Below, piece after piece: positions 24,880 to 33,012 of a stretch of DNA of 64,000 nucleotides; the stretch's first letter is position 1, and every line of letters starts with the position of its first letter. The notes below the pieces were generated by a model, which was not told the origin of the DNA, ran no database searches, and saw only the letters and a list, made by a program, of their open reading frames with translations. The position numbers and the translations under genes were made by a program. The stretch comes from Allocatelliglobosispora scoriae. Its GTDB lineage: Bacteria > Actinomycetota > Actinomycetes > Mycobacteriales > Micromonosporaceae. Location: assembly GCF_014204945.1 (NCBI RefSeq), contig NZ_JACHMN010000002.1, forward strand, positions 682,001-746,000, given 5' to 3'.

Positions 24880-26961
24880 ATGGCACGACGGGCGAGAACG
24901 CTGTTGCACGCGCTGGCGGCGCTGACGATCGCGGTCTCGGCGGGCCTGGTGCTGGAGTCGCCGGCCTGGGCGGCGGCGTTCCCGATCGACGAGCCCTTCA
25001 GCGGTGCCACGACCAATAACCCCGACTGGGTCTTCACCGACAAGGCACGCCTCACCGACGAGGGCGACGGCTGGCTGCACCTCACCGGCACCGGCACGTT
25101 CGAGGCGGGCACCGCGGTCCTCAACGACGCCTTCTCCACCGAACTCGGTGTCAACGTGGAGTTCGAGTACGCCACCTGGGGCGGCATCGACCTCGGCGGG
25201 CACCGCGCCGACGGCTTCTCGTTCTTCCTCATGGACGGCACCTTCCCGCCCTCGATCGGGCAGTCCGGCGGCGGCCTCGGCTACACCGGCATCCAGGGCG
25301 GATACGTCGGTGTCGGCTTCGACGAGTTCGGCAACTTCTCCGGCGGCCTCGGCGGACCCGGCCAGCAGCCCGACACGATCGCGATCCGCGGCTCCTACGC
25401 CGCCAGCCCCAACTGGGCGTGGCTGACGAACGCGCCGGGGCCCAACGGCAGCGTCGAGACCGGCGACCGGGCCGGGTTCCGCAAGGTACGCATCACGATC
25501 ACGCCCAACGCACCCGGCCAGACGATGCTGTCGATCTTCTCCGACAGCGGTCCCGGCACGGCCATGGTGCCGGTGATCAGCGACTACAACGTGGCGACCG
25601 CGCCGGGCCAGCCCGTGCTGCCGGACACCTTCAAGCTCGGCTTCAGCGGCTCCACCGGCGGCGGCACCAACAACCACGAGATCCGCAACCTCGTCGTCAC
25701 CGTCCCGACCGACCTCTCCGTCACCAAGACGGGGACCGCCACCGTCGACCCCCGCGGCCAGGTCACCTACACCGTGATCGCGCGCAACGACTACATGAAC
25801 CCGGTCTCCGGCGCCGTCATCACCGACACCGTCCCGGCCGGGCTCACCGACGTCACCTGGACGTGCAGCGGCGGCGCGGGCGCCTCGTGCGGGCAGCCAT
25901 CGGGCACGGGCAACGACATCAGCGTCACCGCGGCGATGGAGTCCAACACCGGGGTCACCCTCACCATCACCGGCACCGCGGCCGACGCGGCGGCGGGCAC
26001 GACCATCACCAACACGGCGGTCGTCACGGCACCGGCCGACCGGACGGACCTCGACCCGACCAACAACACCGCGAGCACGGACACCGCGGTCAACCAGTTC
26101 ATGGACCTCGTCGTCGAGAAGAAGCTGACGAGCGCGTCACCGCTCGTCTTCGGGCAGGACGCGACCTATGACATCACGGTCACCAACAACGGCCCCGCCG
26201 CCGCTTCCGGAGTTGTCCTGACGGACACGATCCCGGCCGCGTTCGACCCGGCGACCGTCACCGCACCCGGCTGCACCGTCTCGGGCACCACACTGACCTG
26301 CGCACTCGGCAACCTGCCAGCGGGTGCCACGCGGGTCGTCCACCTCACCGCGACCGTCGGCGGCGACGCGACCGCCTGTGCGGAGCGCGACGTCACGCAG
26401 AGCGCGTCGGCGTCCGGGACCAACGCCGACCGGACCCCCGACGACGCCAGCGACACCGTCACCACCCCCTGCGAGGTACCGGTGTCGCTCGCCGTGACGA
26501 AGACCGGCGCGGCGTCCGTGACCGCCGGCGGATCTCTCGTCTACACCGTGACGGTGACCAACACCGGCAGCTTCGCGGCACCGGCGACGGCGATCACCGA
26601 CACGGTGCCGGGCTCGCTGATCGATGTGGTCTGGACCTGCCCGGCCTGCACACCCGCGAGCGGGAGCGGCAACGCGATCAGCACGACGGCCGCAGTTCCG
26701 GCGGGCGGCTCGACGGTTCTCACCATCACCGGGACGCCGACGCAGCCCGGGTCCGTGACCAACACCGCCTCGGTGACGCCCTGCGCGCGGTGTGCCGCCC
26801 AAGGGGTCGGGCCGCTCTCCGCCAGCGTCACCACCGAGGTCGGCGGGGAGCCGATCCCGATCACGGGTGTGCCGGTGGGCACCATCGCGCTCAGCGGCGC
26901 GGGACTGCTCATCGCGGGCACCGCCACCGTCCTGATCACCCGCCGCCGCCGCTCCAGCTGA
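24880..26961 (+). CDS. Cell-wall lectin-like protein with DUF11 repeats and a sortase-type C-terminus
   Basis: A 693-residue exported protein. A signal peptide (LLHALAALTIAVSAGLVLESPAWA) is followed by an L-type (legume) lectin-like domain at about 30-265 (NVEFEYATWGG, ADGFSFFLMDG, GGYVGVGFDEFGN, HEIRNLVV). Three DUF11 beta-sandwich repeats follow (starting DLSVTKTG, DLVVEKKL and SLAVTKTG, each with a TDTVP or TDTIP motif). The C-terminus reads IPITG, then a hydrophobic segment and RRRR, an LPxTG-like sorting signal. It is therefore likely to be fixed to peptidoglycan by a sortase and to bind sugars. The ATG at 24880 follows GGGGTGA; a GTG lies directly before it. Confidence 0.85.
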   Translation: MARRARTLLHALAALTIAVSAGLVLESPAWAAAFPIDEPFSGATTNNPDWVFTDKARLTDEGDGWLHLTGTGTFEAGTAVLNDAFSTELGVNVEFEYATWGGIDLGGHRADGFSFFLMDGTFPPSIGQSGGGLGYTGIQGGYVGVGFDEFGNFSGGLGGPGQQPDTIAIRGSYAASPNWAWLTNAPGPNGSVETGDRAGFRKVRITITPNAPGQTMLSIFSDSGPGTAMVPVISDYNVATAPGQPVLPDTFKLGFSGSTGGGTNNHEIRNLVVTVPTDLSVTKTGTATVDPRGQVTYTVIARNDYMNPVSGAVITDTVPAGLTDVTWTCSGGAGASCGQPSGTGNDISVTAAMESNTGVTLTITGTAADAAAGTTITNTAVVTAPADRTDLDPTNNTASTDTAVNQFMDLVVEKKLTSASPLVFGQDATYDITVTNNGPAAASGVVLTDTIPAAFDPATVTAPGCTVSGTTLTCALGNLPAGATRVVHLTATVGGDATACAERDVTQSASASGTNADRTPDDASDTVTTPCEVPVSLAVTKTGAASVTAGGSLVYTVTVTNTGSFAAPATAITDTVPGSLIDVVWTCPACTPASGSGNAISTTAAVPAGGSTVLTITGTPTQPGSVTNTASVTPCARCAAQGVGPLSASVTTEVGGEPIPITGVPVGTIALSGAGLLIAGTATVLITRRRRSS

Positions 26962-27067
26962 TCCTCCGGTCCGATCCGCTACCGCGCCACCCGCCCCGCG
27001 CCGCGCCGCCCGGCCCGCGCCGCCCGCTGGCACCGCAGTGGCGCGGCGCCGCATGCCAAGATCGCCG

Positions 27068-27084
27068 CAACTCTTGAAGAGTTG
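27068..27084. repeat. Short dispersed palindrome, copy 2 of 3
   Basis: CAACTCTT and AAGAGTTG flank a single G. The flank CGCCG before it also precedes the copy at 47531. It lies between a plus-strand gene end and the repeat cluster and could act as a small terminator. Confidence 0.55.
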
Positions 27085-27179
27085 GTCCTAAGGGGCGACG
27101 GGTGTGGCGGGGTTCAGGGCTCGACGACGAGGGAGCTGGGTGCGGCTCGGAGTGGTTGGCCCGCCCCCGCTTCTTCCCT

Positions 27180-27257
27180 GGTGATCACGTCCAATTAGGG
27201 GAAAGCGACGTGATCACCGCCCATGATCACGTCTGGTTCGGGGAAGGTGACGTGACC
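27180..27257. repeat. Two tandem hairpin units with TGATCAC ends
   Basis: Unit 1 (27180-27218) has perfect 12-base arms GGTGATCACGTC and GACGTGATCACC around 15 bases. Unit 2 (27225-27257) has arms GATCACGTC and GACGTGACC with one mismatch. The loops share a GGGGAA core, so the units are diverged tandem copies. REP-like elements have this build. Confidence 0.7.
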
Positions 27258-27280
27258 GCCGAGCGCCGCGCGCTGCGCCT

Positions 27281-27457
27281 TCACTGATCACACCGTTTCC
27301 CGAAAGAAGGTGCGATCAAGGGCCTTGATCGCACCTTCTTTCGGGAAACGGTGTGATCAACCGCCGTCGCGGTCGGACTGTCCAGGATCTCCAACCGCTC
27401 GCGGAAGGCGGCGAGCGCCGGTTCGTCGTGGACGGCCTGGTCGACTGGGGTCCGTCG
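27281..27457 (-). pseudogene. C-terminal gene remnant reading into the 75-bp palindrome
   Basis: One minus-strand frame is open for 58 codons without a start. It reads convincingly as protein at first (VDQAVHDEPALAAFRERLEIL), then enters the palindrome at DHTVSRKK and stops at 27281-27283. It looks like the tail of a lost gene truncated or extended by the palindromic element. The family is not recognisable. Confidence 0.4.
27285..27359. repeat. 75-base perfect palindrome
   Basis: Two perfect 37-base arms (27285-27321 and 27323-27359) surround one G at 27322. The ends are TGATCACACCG, the inner part GCGATCAAGG. No mismatch is present. As RNA or single-stranded DNA it would fold into one long hairpin with almost no loop. 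Confidence 0.9.
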
Positions 27458-27491
27458 TCAGCGACGAACCCGGCCGTACGAGCCGGTCGGC

Positions 27492-27582
27492 CCCTGAACT
27501 TAATGCTGGATCGACGGCGTGTCGGAAACGATCCTGACGGTGGTGACGGATTTCGCGGCGTGTCCAGCATTAAAATTCAGGG
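27492..27582. repeat. MITE-like element with terminal inverted repeats
   Basis: The left end CCCTGAACTTAATGCTGGA (27492-27510) is inverted at the right end (27563-27582) with one substitution and one extra base. The core is 52 bases and has no ORF. Size and build resemble a miniature inverted-repeat element; no target-site duplication is obvious. Confidence 0.6.
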
Positions 27583-27677
27583 CAGGCCGGGCCCGAGGTT
27601 TGCCACGCCCGCCCCGGCGGGCATGCTTCCATCACTGGCCGCGACAGACGCGGGCAGCCGGTGTGCGAGGAGAAGCC

Positions 27678-28010
27678 ATGTCACGCGAGGCCTGGATCGC
27701 GGTCGCCATCGTCGTGGCGATCATCGCAGCCGTCACCATCTTCGGCGCGGTGAAGCTGGCGCGGCGGCTGTGGAAGACGAAAAAGACCCTCAACGAGCTG
27801 GGCGCGGGCGGCAACTGGGTGTTCTGGGGAGCGATGGCCTACACGATCTTCCCGATCGACATCCTGCCGGACCCGATCTACCTGGACGACATGGGGGTTC
27901 TCGGCGCCGCGCTCATCTACCTCACCCGCCTGGTCCAGAAGAAACGCGCGGCCGGCGCGTTTCCGCACGCCCGCACCGAGACGCGCCAGGTCGAGCAGCG
28001 CCGACGCTGA
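27678..28010 (+). CDS. DUF1232 (YkvA-like) membrane protein
   Basis: A 110-residue protein with an N-terminal membrane segment (AWIAVAIVVAIIAAVTIFGAV) and the DUF1232 core TIFPIDILPDPIYLDDMGVLGAALIYLTRLV. The family signature is (D/P)xIPDxxPxxGxxDD followed by a helix. Function is unknown; members are often linked to membrane or cell-envelope stress. GAGGAG at about 27667-27672 is a good ribosome binding site for the ATG at 27678. Confidence 0.82.
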   Translation: MSREAWIAVAIVVAIIAAVTIFGAVKLARRLWKTKKTLNELGAGGNWVFWGAMAYTIFPIDILPDPIYLDDMGVLGAALIYLTRLVQKKRAAGAFPHARTETRQVEQRRR

Positions 28011-28060
28011 CCTACGCCGCGCAGGGCCCGACCGGGATGGTCGAGCCCTGCGCGTCCGAA

Positions 28061-28939
28061 TCAGGAGAGCGTGATCCGTGCGGTTCCGCCGGTGGTGTTG
28101 CTGATGAAGCCGAACATCCACCGCTGGCACGAGCCGATGGTCGGGTTGTTGGAGCAGCCCGGTGCGGTGTGGTCCACCCCGACGATCTGGATGCGGTGGT
28201 TCGACACGCTCGGGGAGTAGGTGAACGGTGAGCCCACCACCGGGCAGCTGCCGCCGACACCGCTCCACTGCGAGTTGACCACACCGAGGTTGACCCAGGA
28301 GCCGCCCGCGTCCATGTCGTTGACCCACATGTTCAGCGGCCGGTAGTCACGGTGGCAGTTGTAGGCGATGACCGTCTTCACCCCGGTCGCCCCCGATCCC
28401 GGCGGGGTGACCACGGCGTCGCCGAGCCAGATCAGGTTGACGCCCCAGAACCGGCTGCCGTAGACGACGTAGTCATTGCGGGTCCGGTTGTACAGGGCCT
28501 GGCCGGTGGCGGTGGTGATCAGGTTCCACTCGTAGACGGGGGTCGACGACCAGCCGAGGTCGATGCCCCACTCCTGCGGACTCCAGCGCAGGTAGCCGCC
28601 GCCAGGCACCTTGATCGCCACGTTGGTGGTGTCGGTGATCGAGCCGTTGGTCGGCAGCCCCTGGCCGTAGACCTCCCACTTGGAGTTGGGCCAGTCGGTC
28701 CAGTTGAGGTTGATGCCGTAGTCGCGGACGGCGTACCGCAGCGCCTTGAGTCCGTTGCTCTGGTTGCGCATCGGGCCGTAGCCGGCGCTCCAGGTGGGCA
28801 GGCCCTCCCAGTCGACGGCGGCGACGGGCGGGGCAGCCTGCACGGAAGGCGGCGGAGCGGCGGTGGCGGGTGAGCCACTCGCCACCGTGGTGAAGACGAC
28901 CGCTGCGGCCAGCGCCAGCAGGGATAGCTTCCTGGACAT
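28061..28939 (-). CDS. Exported protein with repeated WGI(N/D)LxW motifs
   Basis: A 292-residue protein with a signal peptide (KLSLLALAAAVVFTTVASGSPATA). The mature part has three similar units about 45-50 residues apart: RDYGINLNWTDW, QEWGIDLGWSST and RFWGVNLIWLGD. Each follows a short strand with Tyr or Trp. A cysteine-containing C-terminal half follows (VIAYNCHRDYRPLNMWVND, GGSCPVVGSPF, GCSNNPTIGSC). Aromatic repeats of this kind suggest sugar or cell-wall binding, but the family is not one I recognise. GGAGG lies 6 bases before the ATG at 28939, which supports this start. Confidence 0.78.
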   Translation of the reverse strand: MSRKLSLLALAAAVVFTTVASGSPATAAPPPSVQAAPPVAAVDWEGLPTWSAGYGPMRNQSNGLKALRYAVRDYGINLNWTDWPNSKWEVYGQGLPTNGSITDTTNVAIKVPGGGYLRWSPQEWGIDLGWSSTPVYEWNLITTATGQALYNRTRNDYVVYGSRFWGVNLIWLGDAVVTPPGSGATGVKTVIAYNCHRDYRPLNMWVNDMDAGGSWVNLGVVNSQWSGVGGSCPVVGSPFTYSPSVSNHRIQIVGVDHTAPGCSNNPTIGSCQRWMFGFISNTTGGTARITLS

Positions 28940-29025
28940 GTATTCCTCCGGAATCGAGGTGTCGATGGACACCCCAAGGGCGTTCCGGACCGTGCCATGC
29001 CGTTCCATCCCGTTCCGGCCTGCGG

Positions 29026-30351
29026 TCAGTAGGCCGCTCCCACCTCGGACGGGATGGTCCGGGCGACCCCCGCGAGCAACTCCAGGCTGCGCCGCAGGGC
29101 GACCGGATCGGGTGAGGAGAGCGAGAGCCGCACGGCCTCCGGCGCCGGCGCTACGGCGAAGTCCGAGGCGGGGCTGATCACGATGCCGAGCCGGGCCGCG
29201 GCCGAGGTGAAGGCGTCCGAGGTCCACTTCCCGGGCAGCCGCCACCAGACGTGGTAGGCGCGCGGGTCCGACTGCAGATCGAACTCGGCGAGGACCTCAC
29301 CGGCGATCGCGTGGCGGAAGACGGCGTCTCGCTGCTTGAGCCGGATGATCCGCTCGGCGGTGCCGTCGGCGAGGACGGTGACCGCGCAGGCGAGGGCGAG
29401 TCCGGGTGCCGTCCAGGTCCAGGAGCGGATCGCGGCGGCGAGCGGCTCGGTGAGGCGGGCCGGGCCGTGGACGAAGCCCAGGTTGAGGCCCGCCCCGACC
29501 CGCTTGGAGAGGCTGTCGACGCCGATCGTCTGCTGCGGGGCGTACGCGGCGAGCGGCAGCGCCTCGTCGTCGAGGAAGGAGTTGATCCCGTCCTCGATCG
29601 CGACGAGTCCGAGGTCGGCGAGGCAGGCGCCGAGCTCGGCGCGCCGCTGAGCCGGCATGGTGGTGCCGAGCGGGTTGTGCAGGGTGGGCTGGACGTAGAC
29701 GGCGGCGAGGGGTGTGTGCCGGTGCGTCTCGGCCAGCGCCGACGGGCTCAGCCCGTGCTCGTCCATCTCGATCGGCACGAGGGTCACCCCGTGTCTGGCC
29801 GCGATCGACTTGACCACCGGATAGGTCAGCTCCTCCACGCCGAGACGCTGGCCGGGCCGGGCGAGGGTGACGAGGGCCGCCGCGATGGACTGCCGTCCGC
29901 TGCCGGTGAACAGCATCCGGTCGGCCTCGGGCTGCCAGCCGCCCCGGCCGAGGAACCCGGCACCGACGGCGCGGGCCTCGGCTGTCGCGTACACGGGCAC
30001 CGGGTTGAGAACCGCGGTCAGCGCGGAGGGCTCCAGAACGCGGGCGATCGAGCGGGCGAGCATCGGCACCTGCTCGGCCAAAACGGGGAAGTTGGCCTCC
30101 AGGTCGATCATCGCGGGTCCGTGCTCGACGGTCGGCGGCCCGGCCTCGCCGAGGACGAAGGTGCCCCGGCCGATCTCGCCTGCGGTCAGGCCGCGCCGGG
30201 TGAGCTCCTGGTAGACCCGGGCGGCGGTGGAGACGGCCATCCCGCGGCGGCGGGCGAACTCCCGCTGCGGCAGCAGGCGCTCACCGGGGCGCAGCCTGCC
30301 GGACCGGATGTCGGCCTCGACGTCATCGGCGACGAGTCGGAAGTCGTCCAT
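29026..30351 (-). CDS. MocR-type GntR/aminotransferase regulator
   Basis: A 441-residue fusion. Residues 1-70 are a GntR winged helix (VEADIRSGRLRPGERLLPQREFARRRGMAVSTAARVYQEL, of which the last part is the recognition helix). The rest is a fold-type I aminotransferase domain with GSGRQSIAAAL, YVQPTLHNPLGTTMP and the PLP lysine in DSLSKRVGAGLNLG. MocR proteins use PLP as an effector to control vitamin B6 synthesis, GABA or taurine use, and similar pathways. No obvious target enzyme is adjacent. The ATG at 30351 starts the GntR domain. The 260 bases upstream, shared with the divergent TPR gene, are relatively AT-rich and should hold both promoters. Confidence 0.88.
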   Translation of the reverse strand: MDDFRLVADDVEADIRSGRLRPGERLLPQREFARRRGMAVSTAARVYQELTRRGLTAGEIGRGTFVLGEAGPPTVEHGPAMIDLEANFPVLAEQVPMLARSIARVLEPSALTAVLNPVPVYATAEARAVGAGFLGRGGWQPEADRMLFTGSGRQSIAAALVTLARPGQRLGVEELTYPVVKSIAARHGVTLVPIEMDEHGLSPSALAETHRHTPLAAVYVQPTLHNPLGTTMPAQRRAELGACLADLGLVAIEDGINSFLDDEALPLAAYAPQQTIGVDSLSKRVGAGLNLGFVHGPARLTEPLAAAIRSWTWTAPGLALACAVTVLADGTAERIIRLKQRDAVFRHAIAGEVLAEFDLQSDPRAYHVWWRLPGKWTSDAFTSAAARLGIVISPASDFAVAPAPEAVRLSLSSPDPVALRRSLELLAGVARTIPSEVGAAY

Positions 30352-30611
30352 CAGGTGGCCTTTCGCCCGGGGTCGCAAGTGCTCGCCGCATCGTGCGCCG
30401 CGCCCCACGCTCCTGTCAATTGATCCGAGGTAGTGAATAATTGCACCGATCATTTTCGGAGTGGCGTCCATCACATCCGGCAGTGCACACGAGTGACCTG
30501 GGCCCGCGTGACCGTCAGATTTCCGCACCATGGCAACCATTGACTCCGCTCTCTCCCCCGGTGCAATACTCCGGTCAATAGCTGAGCTAGCTCGGTGCAT
30601 TGGGGGATGAG

Positions 30612-32549
30612 ATGGGTCCGACACCATGGCGGGAATCGGTGCGGCTGGAGCCCGGCGGACTCCTGCGCGGCGGCACCCAGGCACTGTGGACGGACGGCGA
30701 CCTCGCCCTGAGCCGGGACCACTTCGACGCCGCCTACCGCGCCGCCGAGGCGACGGGCGACGGCGAGGCGCTCGCGCTCGCCGCCGCCGGCCTCGGCGGG
30801 CTCTGGGTACACGAGCACCGCGGCGTCCAGGTCGCCACCCTCACCCGCGACCGGCTCCGCCGGGCCGTCGCCGCGACCGAACCCGCCTCACCGCTCGGCA
30901 TCCGGCTGCGCGCCCGGCTCGCCGCCGAGCACGAGTACAGCATCGGCGAGCACGCGGCGACCCTCGCGCTCGTCGACGAGGCCCGCCGCTGCGGCGACCA
31001 GATCGCGATCTTCGACACGGCGAGCCTCGCCTTCCACTGCGCACTCGGACCTGGCCTCGGCGAGCTGCGCCGCTCGCTCAGCGACGAGATCATCAGCGCC
31101 GCCATCGCCAACGGGTGCCGCAGCGACCTGCTGATGGGGCTGCTGTGGCGGGTCGTCGGTCTCCTGCTCGACGGCGACGCACTGGCCGACCGTGCCCTCA
31201 CCGAACTGCGTGCGGAGCTCGCCGACCGGGACCACCTCGCGGTCGCCTTCGTGGTCCAGGCGATCGAGGTGATGCTCCGCATCCGAGCGGGCCGGTTCGC
31301 CGAGGCGCGGAGCCTCGCCGCCGACTGCGCCGACCTCGGCAGATCGGCCGGCGACGTCGACGCCCTCGGCTGGCACGGCGCCCAGCTCGTCGCGATCGCC
31401 TGGTTCGAGGGGCGCCTCACCGACCTGCTGCCGATGCTGCGGGAGCTCGCCGCCTCGCCGACGTTGAGCGCCAGCGACTACTCCTATGTGGCCGCGCTCG
31501 CCGTCGCCTGCGCGCAGGCGGGCCAGCGGCGGGAGGCGATGTCCGCGCTGGCGAAGCTGCACGGGCCGGGCCTGGCCACACTGCCCCGCTCCAGCAGCTG
31601 GCTCGTCATGATCTACGGGCTGATCGAGGCGGCCGCCCTGCTCGCCGACGGTGAGCTCGCGACGGAGGCCTACAACCTGCTCCTCCCCCACGCCGACCAG
31701 CCGATGCTGGCGAGCATGGGCGTCGCCTGCTTCGGATCGGCCCAGCACGCGCTGGGGGTCGCCTCGCTCGCGGCCGGGGAGACCGATCGGGCCGTCACGC
31801 ACCTGCGGGCCGCCGTCCGCGACAACCTCAAGCTCGGCCACTTCCCCGCCGCGGCGATGTCCCGGGCCCGCCTGGCGCAGGCGCTGCGGCAGCGGTCCGG
31901 CGCGGACGACCGCGCCGAGGCCGACCGGCAGCTCGGCATCGCCACCAGCGACGCCGCCGAGCTGGGCGTCGCGCTCCCCGCGGCTCCCGCTCCGCCGCCC
32001 GCTCGCGGCGTCCGCCGCCGCCAGCCCGTCGCCTGCCGCCGTCGGGGCCGCGACTGGGAATTCAGCCTCGGTCACCGGGTCGCGGTCGTCGACGACAGCG
32101 TGGGTACGCGATACCTGGCCGCCCTCGTCGCCAACCCCGGCTACGAGATCGCCGCAGTGGAGCTCGCCGTCGGCCCGGACCCGGCGTCGAGCATCGCTGC
32201 GGCCACCACCACCGGCCAGCCGGTGCTGGACGAGGCGGCGAAGCGCTCCTACCGCCGACGCCTCACCGAGCTCACCGACGAGGTCGAGGAGGCGGAGGCC
32301 CGCCACGACCCCGCCCGGGCCGAACGGGCCAGGTCCGAGCGGCAGTGGCTCATCGACGAGCTGGCGGCACGGACGGGGCTGGGCGGCCGGGACAGGACCT
32401 TCGCGGGCAACACCGAGCGGGCCAGGATCTCGGTCGGCAAGGCGATCCGCCGGGCCCTGGCGCATATCGCCACCGCCGACCCGGTGATCGGCGAGGAGCT
32501 GCGAACCGCGGTACGCACCGGCGTGCGCTGCTGCTACCAGCCGCTCTGA
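30612..32549 (+). CDS. TPR-rich cytosolic protein with a regulator-like C-terminal domain
   Basis: A 645-residue, almost wholly helical protein. Residues 20-455 are TPR-like helical pairs rich in Ala, Leu and Arg (DHFDAAYRAAEATGDGEALALAAAGL, RAGRFAEARSLAADCADLGR). The last 100 residues form a separate domain: RRLTELTDEVEEAEARHD, a helix with ERARISVGKAIRRALAHIA and the ending RTGVRCCYQP. That ending recurs at the C-terminus of actinobacterial TPR/AAA regulators, so a signalling or transcriptional role is plausible. No ATPase or nuclease motif is visible. The ATG at 30612 lies 6 bases after GGGGGA, better than TTG 30600. Confidence 0.7.
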   Translation: MGPTPWRESVRLEPGGLLRGGTQALWTDGDLALSRDHFDAAYRAAEATGDGEALALAAAGLGGLWVHEHRGVQVATLTRDRLRRAVAATEPASPLGIRLRARLAAEHEYSIGEHAATLALVDEARRCGDQIAIFDTASLAFHCALGPGLGELRRSLSDEIISAAIANGCRSDLLMGLLWRVVGLLLDGDALADRALTELRAELADRDHLAVAFVVQAIEVMLRIRAGRFAEARSLAADCADLGRSAGDVDALGWHGAQLVAIAWFEGRLTDLLPMLRELAASPTLSASDYSYVAALAVACAQAGQRREAMSALAKLHGPGLATLPRSSSWLVMIYGLIEAAALLADGELATEAYNLLLPHADQPMLASMGVACFGSAQHALGVASLAAGETDRAVTHLRAAVRDNLKLGHFPAAAMSRARLAQALRQRSGADDRAEADRQLGIATSDAAELGVALPAAPAPPPARGVRRRQPVACRRRGRDWEFSLGHRVAVVDDSVGTRYLAALVANPGYEIAAVELAVGPDPASSIAAATTTGQPVLDEAAKRSYRRRLTELTDEVEEAEARHDPARAERARSERQWLIDELAARTGLGGRDRTFAGNTERARISVGKAIRRALAHIATADPVIGEELRTAVRTGVRCCYQPL

Positions 32550-32643
32550 CTCGCAGGATCCTCTCAGGGAAGACGGAGTTTGCCGCGAGGGCAAGCAGGG
32601 CAAGACCTTTCGCACACCGCAGATCGCTTTCGAAGGAGCCATC

Positions 32644-33012
32644 ATGACGATCACCCTGGACCGGCCGCTGAGCACCGACATCGGCGAGATGCTGCACGAC
32701 CGGCACCGTGAGGCGGTCGAGCAGCACGCCGCCCAGATCCGCGAGATCGAGGCGAGCCGCCGCAGCGTCCAGGACGTCGGCGACGTGGTGGACCTGGGCA
32801 GCCGGGCTGCGGAGACGAGCGAGACCGACATGGTGGCCGAGGCCCTGCACCAACAGGTGCTGCGGTTGGAGGCGGCGATCGCCCGCCACGAGGCCGGCGG
32901 CTTCGGCGTCTGTGCGAGCTGCGACGGGGAGATCCCGGCCGGGCGGCTGGAGATCATGCCATGGGCGACCCACTGCGTCCCCTGTGGCCAGTCGGCGGAC
33001 CGCCGCCGTTAG
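32644..33012 (+). CDS. TraR/DksA-type zinc finger protein
   Basis: A 122-residue protein. A coiled N-terminal half with acidic helices ([34 protein letters not shown]) leads to a C4 zinc finger [30 protein letters not shown]. This is the DksA/TraR fold, which enters the secondary channel of RNA polymerase and tunes stringent-response promoters. Its stop codon overlaps the stop of the convergent membrane-protein gene (TTAG at 33009-33012). Confidence 0.88.
   Translation: MTITLDRPLSTDIGEMLHDRHREAVEQHAAQIREIEASRRSVQDVGDVVDLGSRAAETSETDMVAEALHQQVLRLEAAIARHEAGGFGVCASCDGEIPAGRLEIMPWATHCVPCGQSADRRR

Larger units (their letters stand above)
26962..27677. other. Non-coding region packed with palindromes and gene relics
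   Basis: These 716 bases carry no intact gene. They contain, in order: a 17-base palindrome (27068-27084), two tandem hairpin units (27180-27257), a 75-base perfect palindrome (27285-27359), a minus-strand gene remnant reading into it (27281-27457), and an element with about 19-base terminal inverted repeats (27492-27582). Each is listed separately. Confidence 0.8.
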
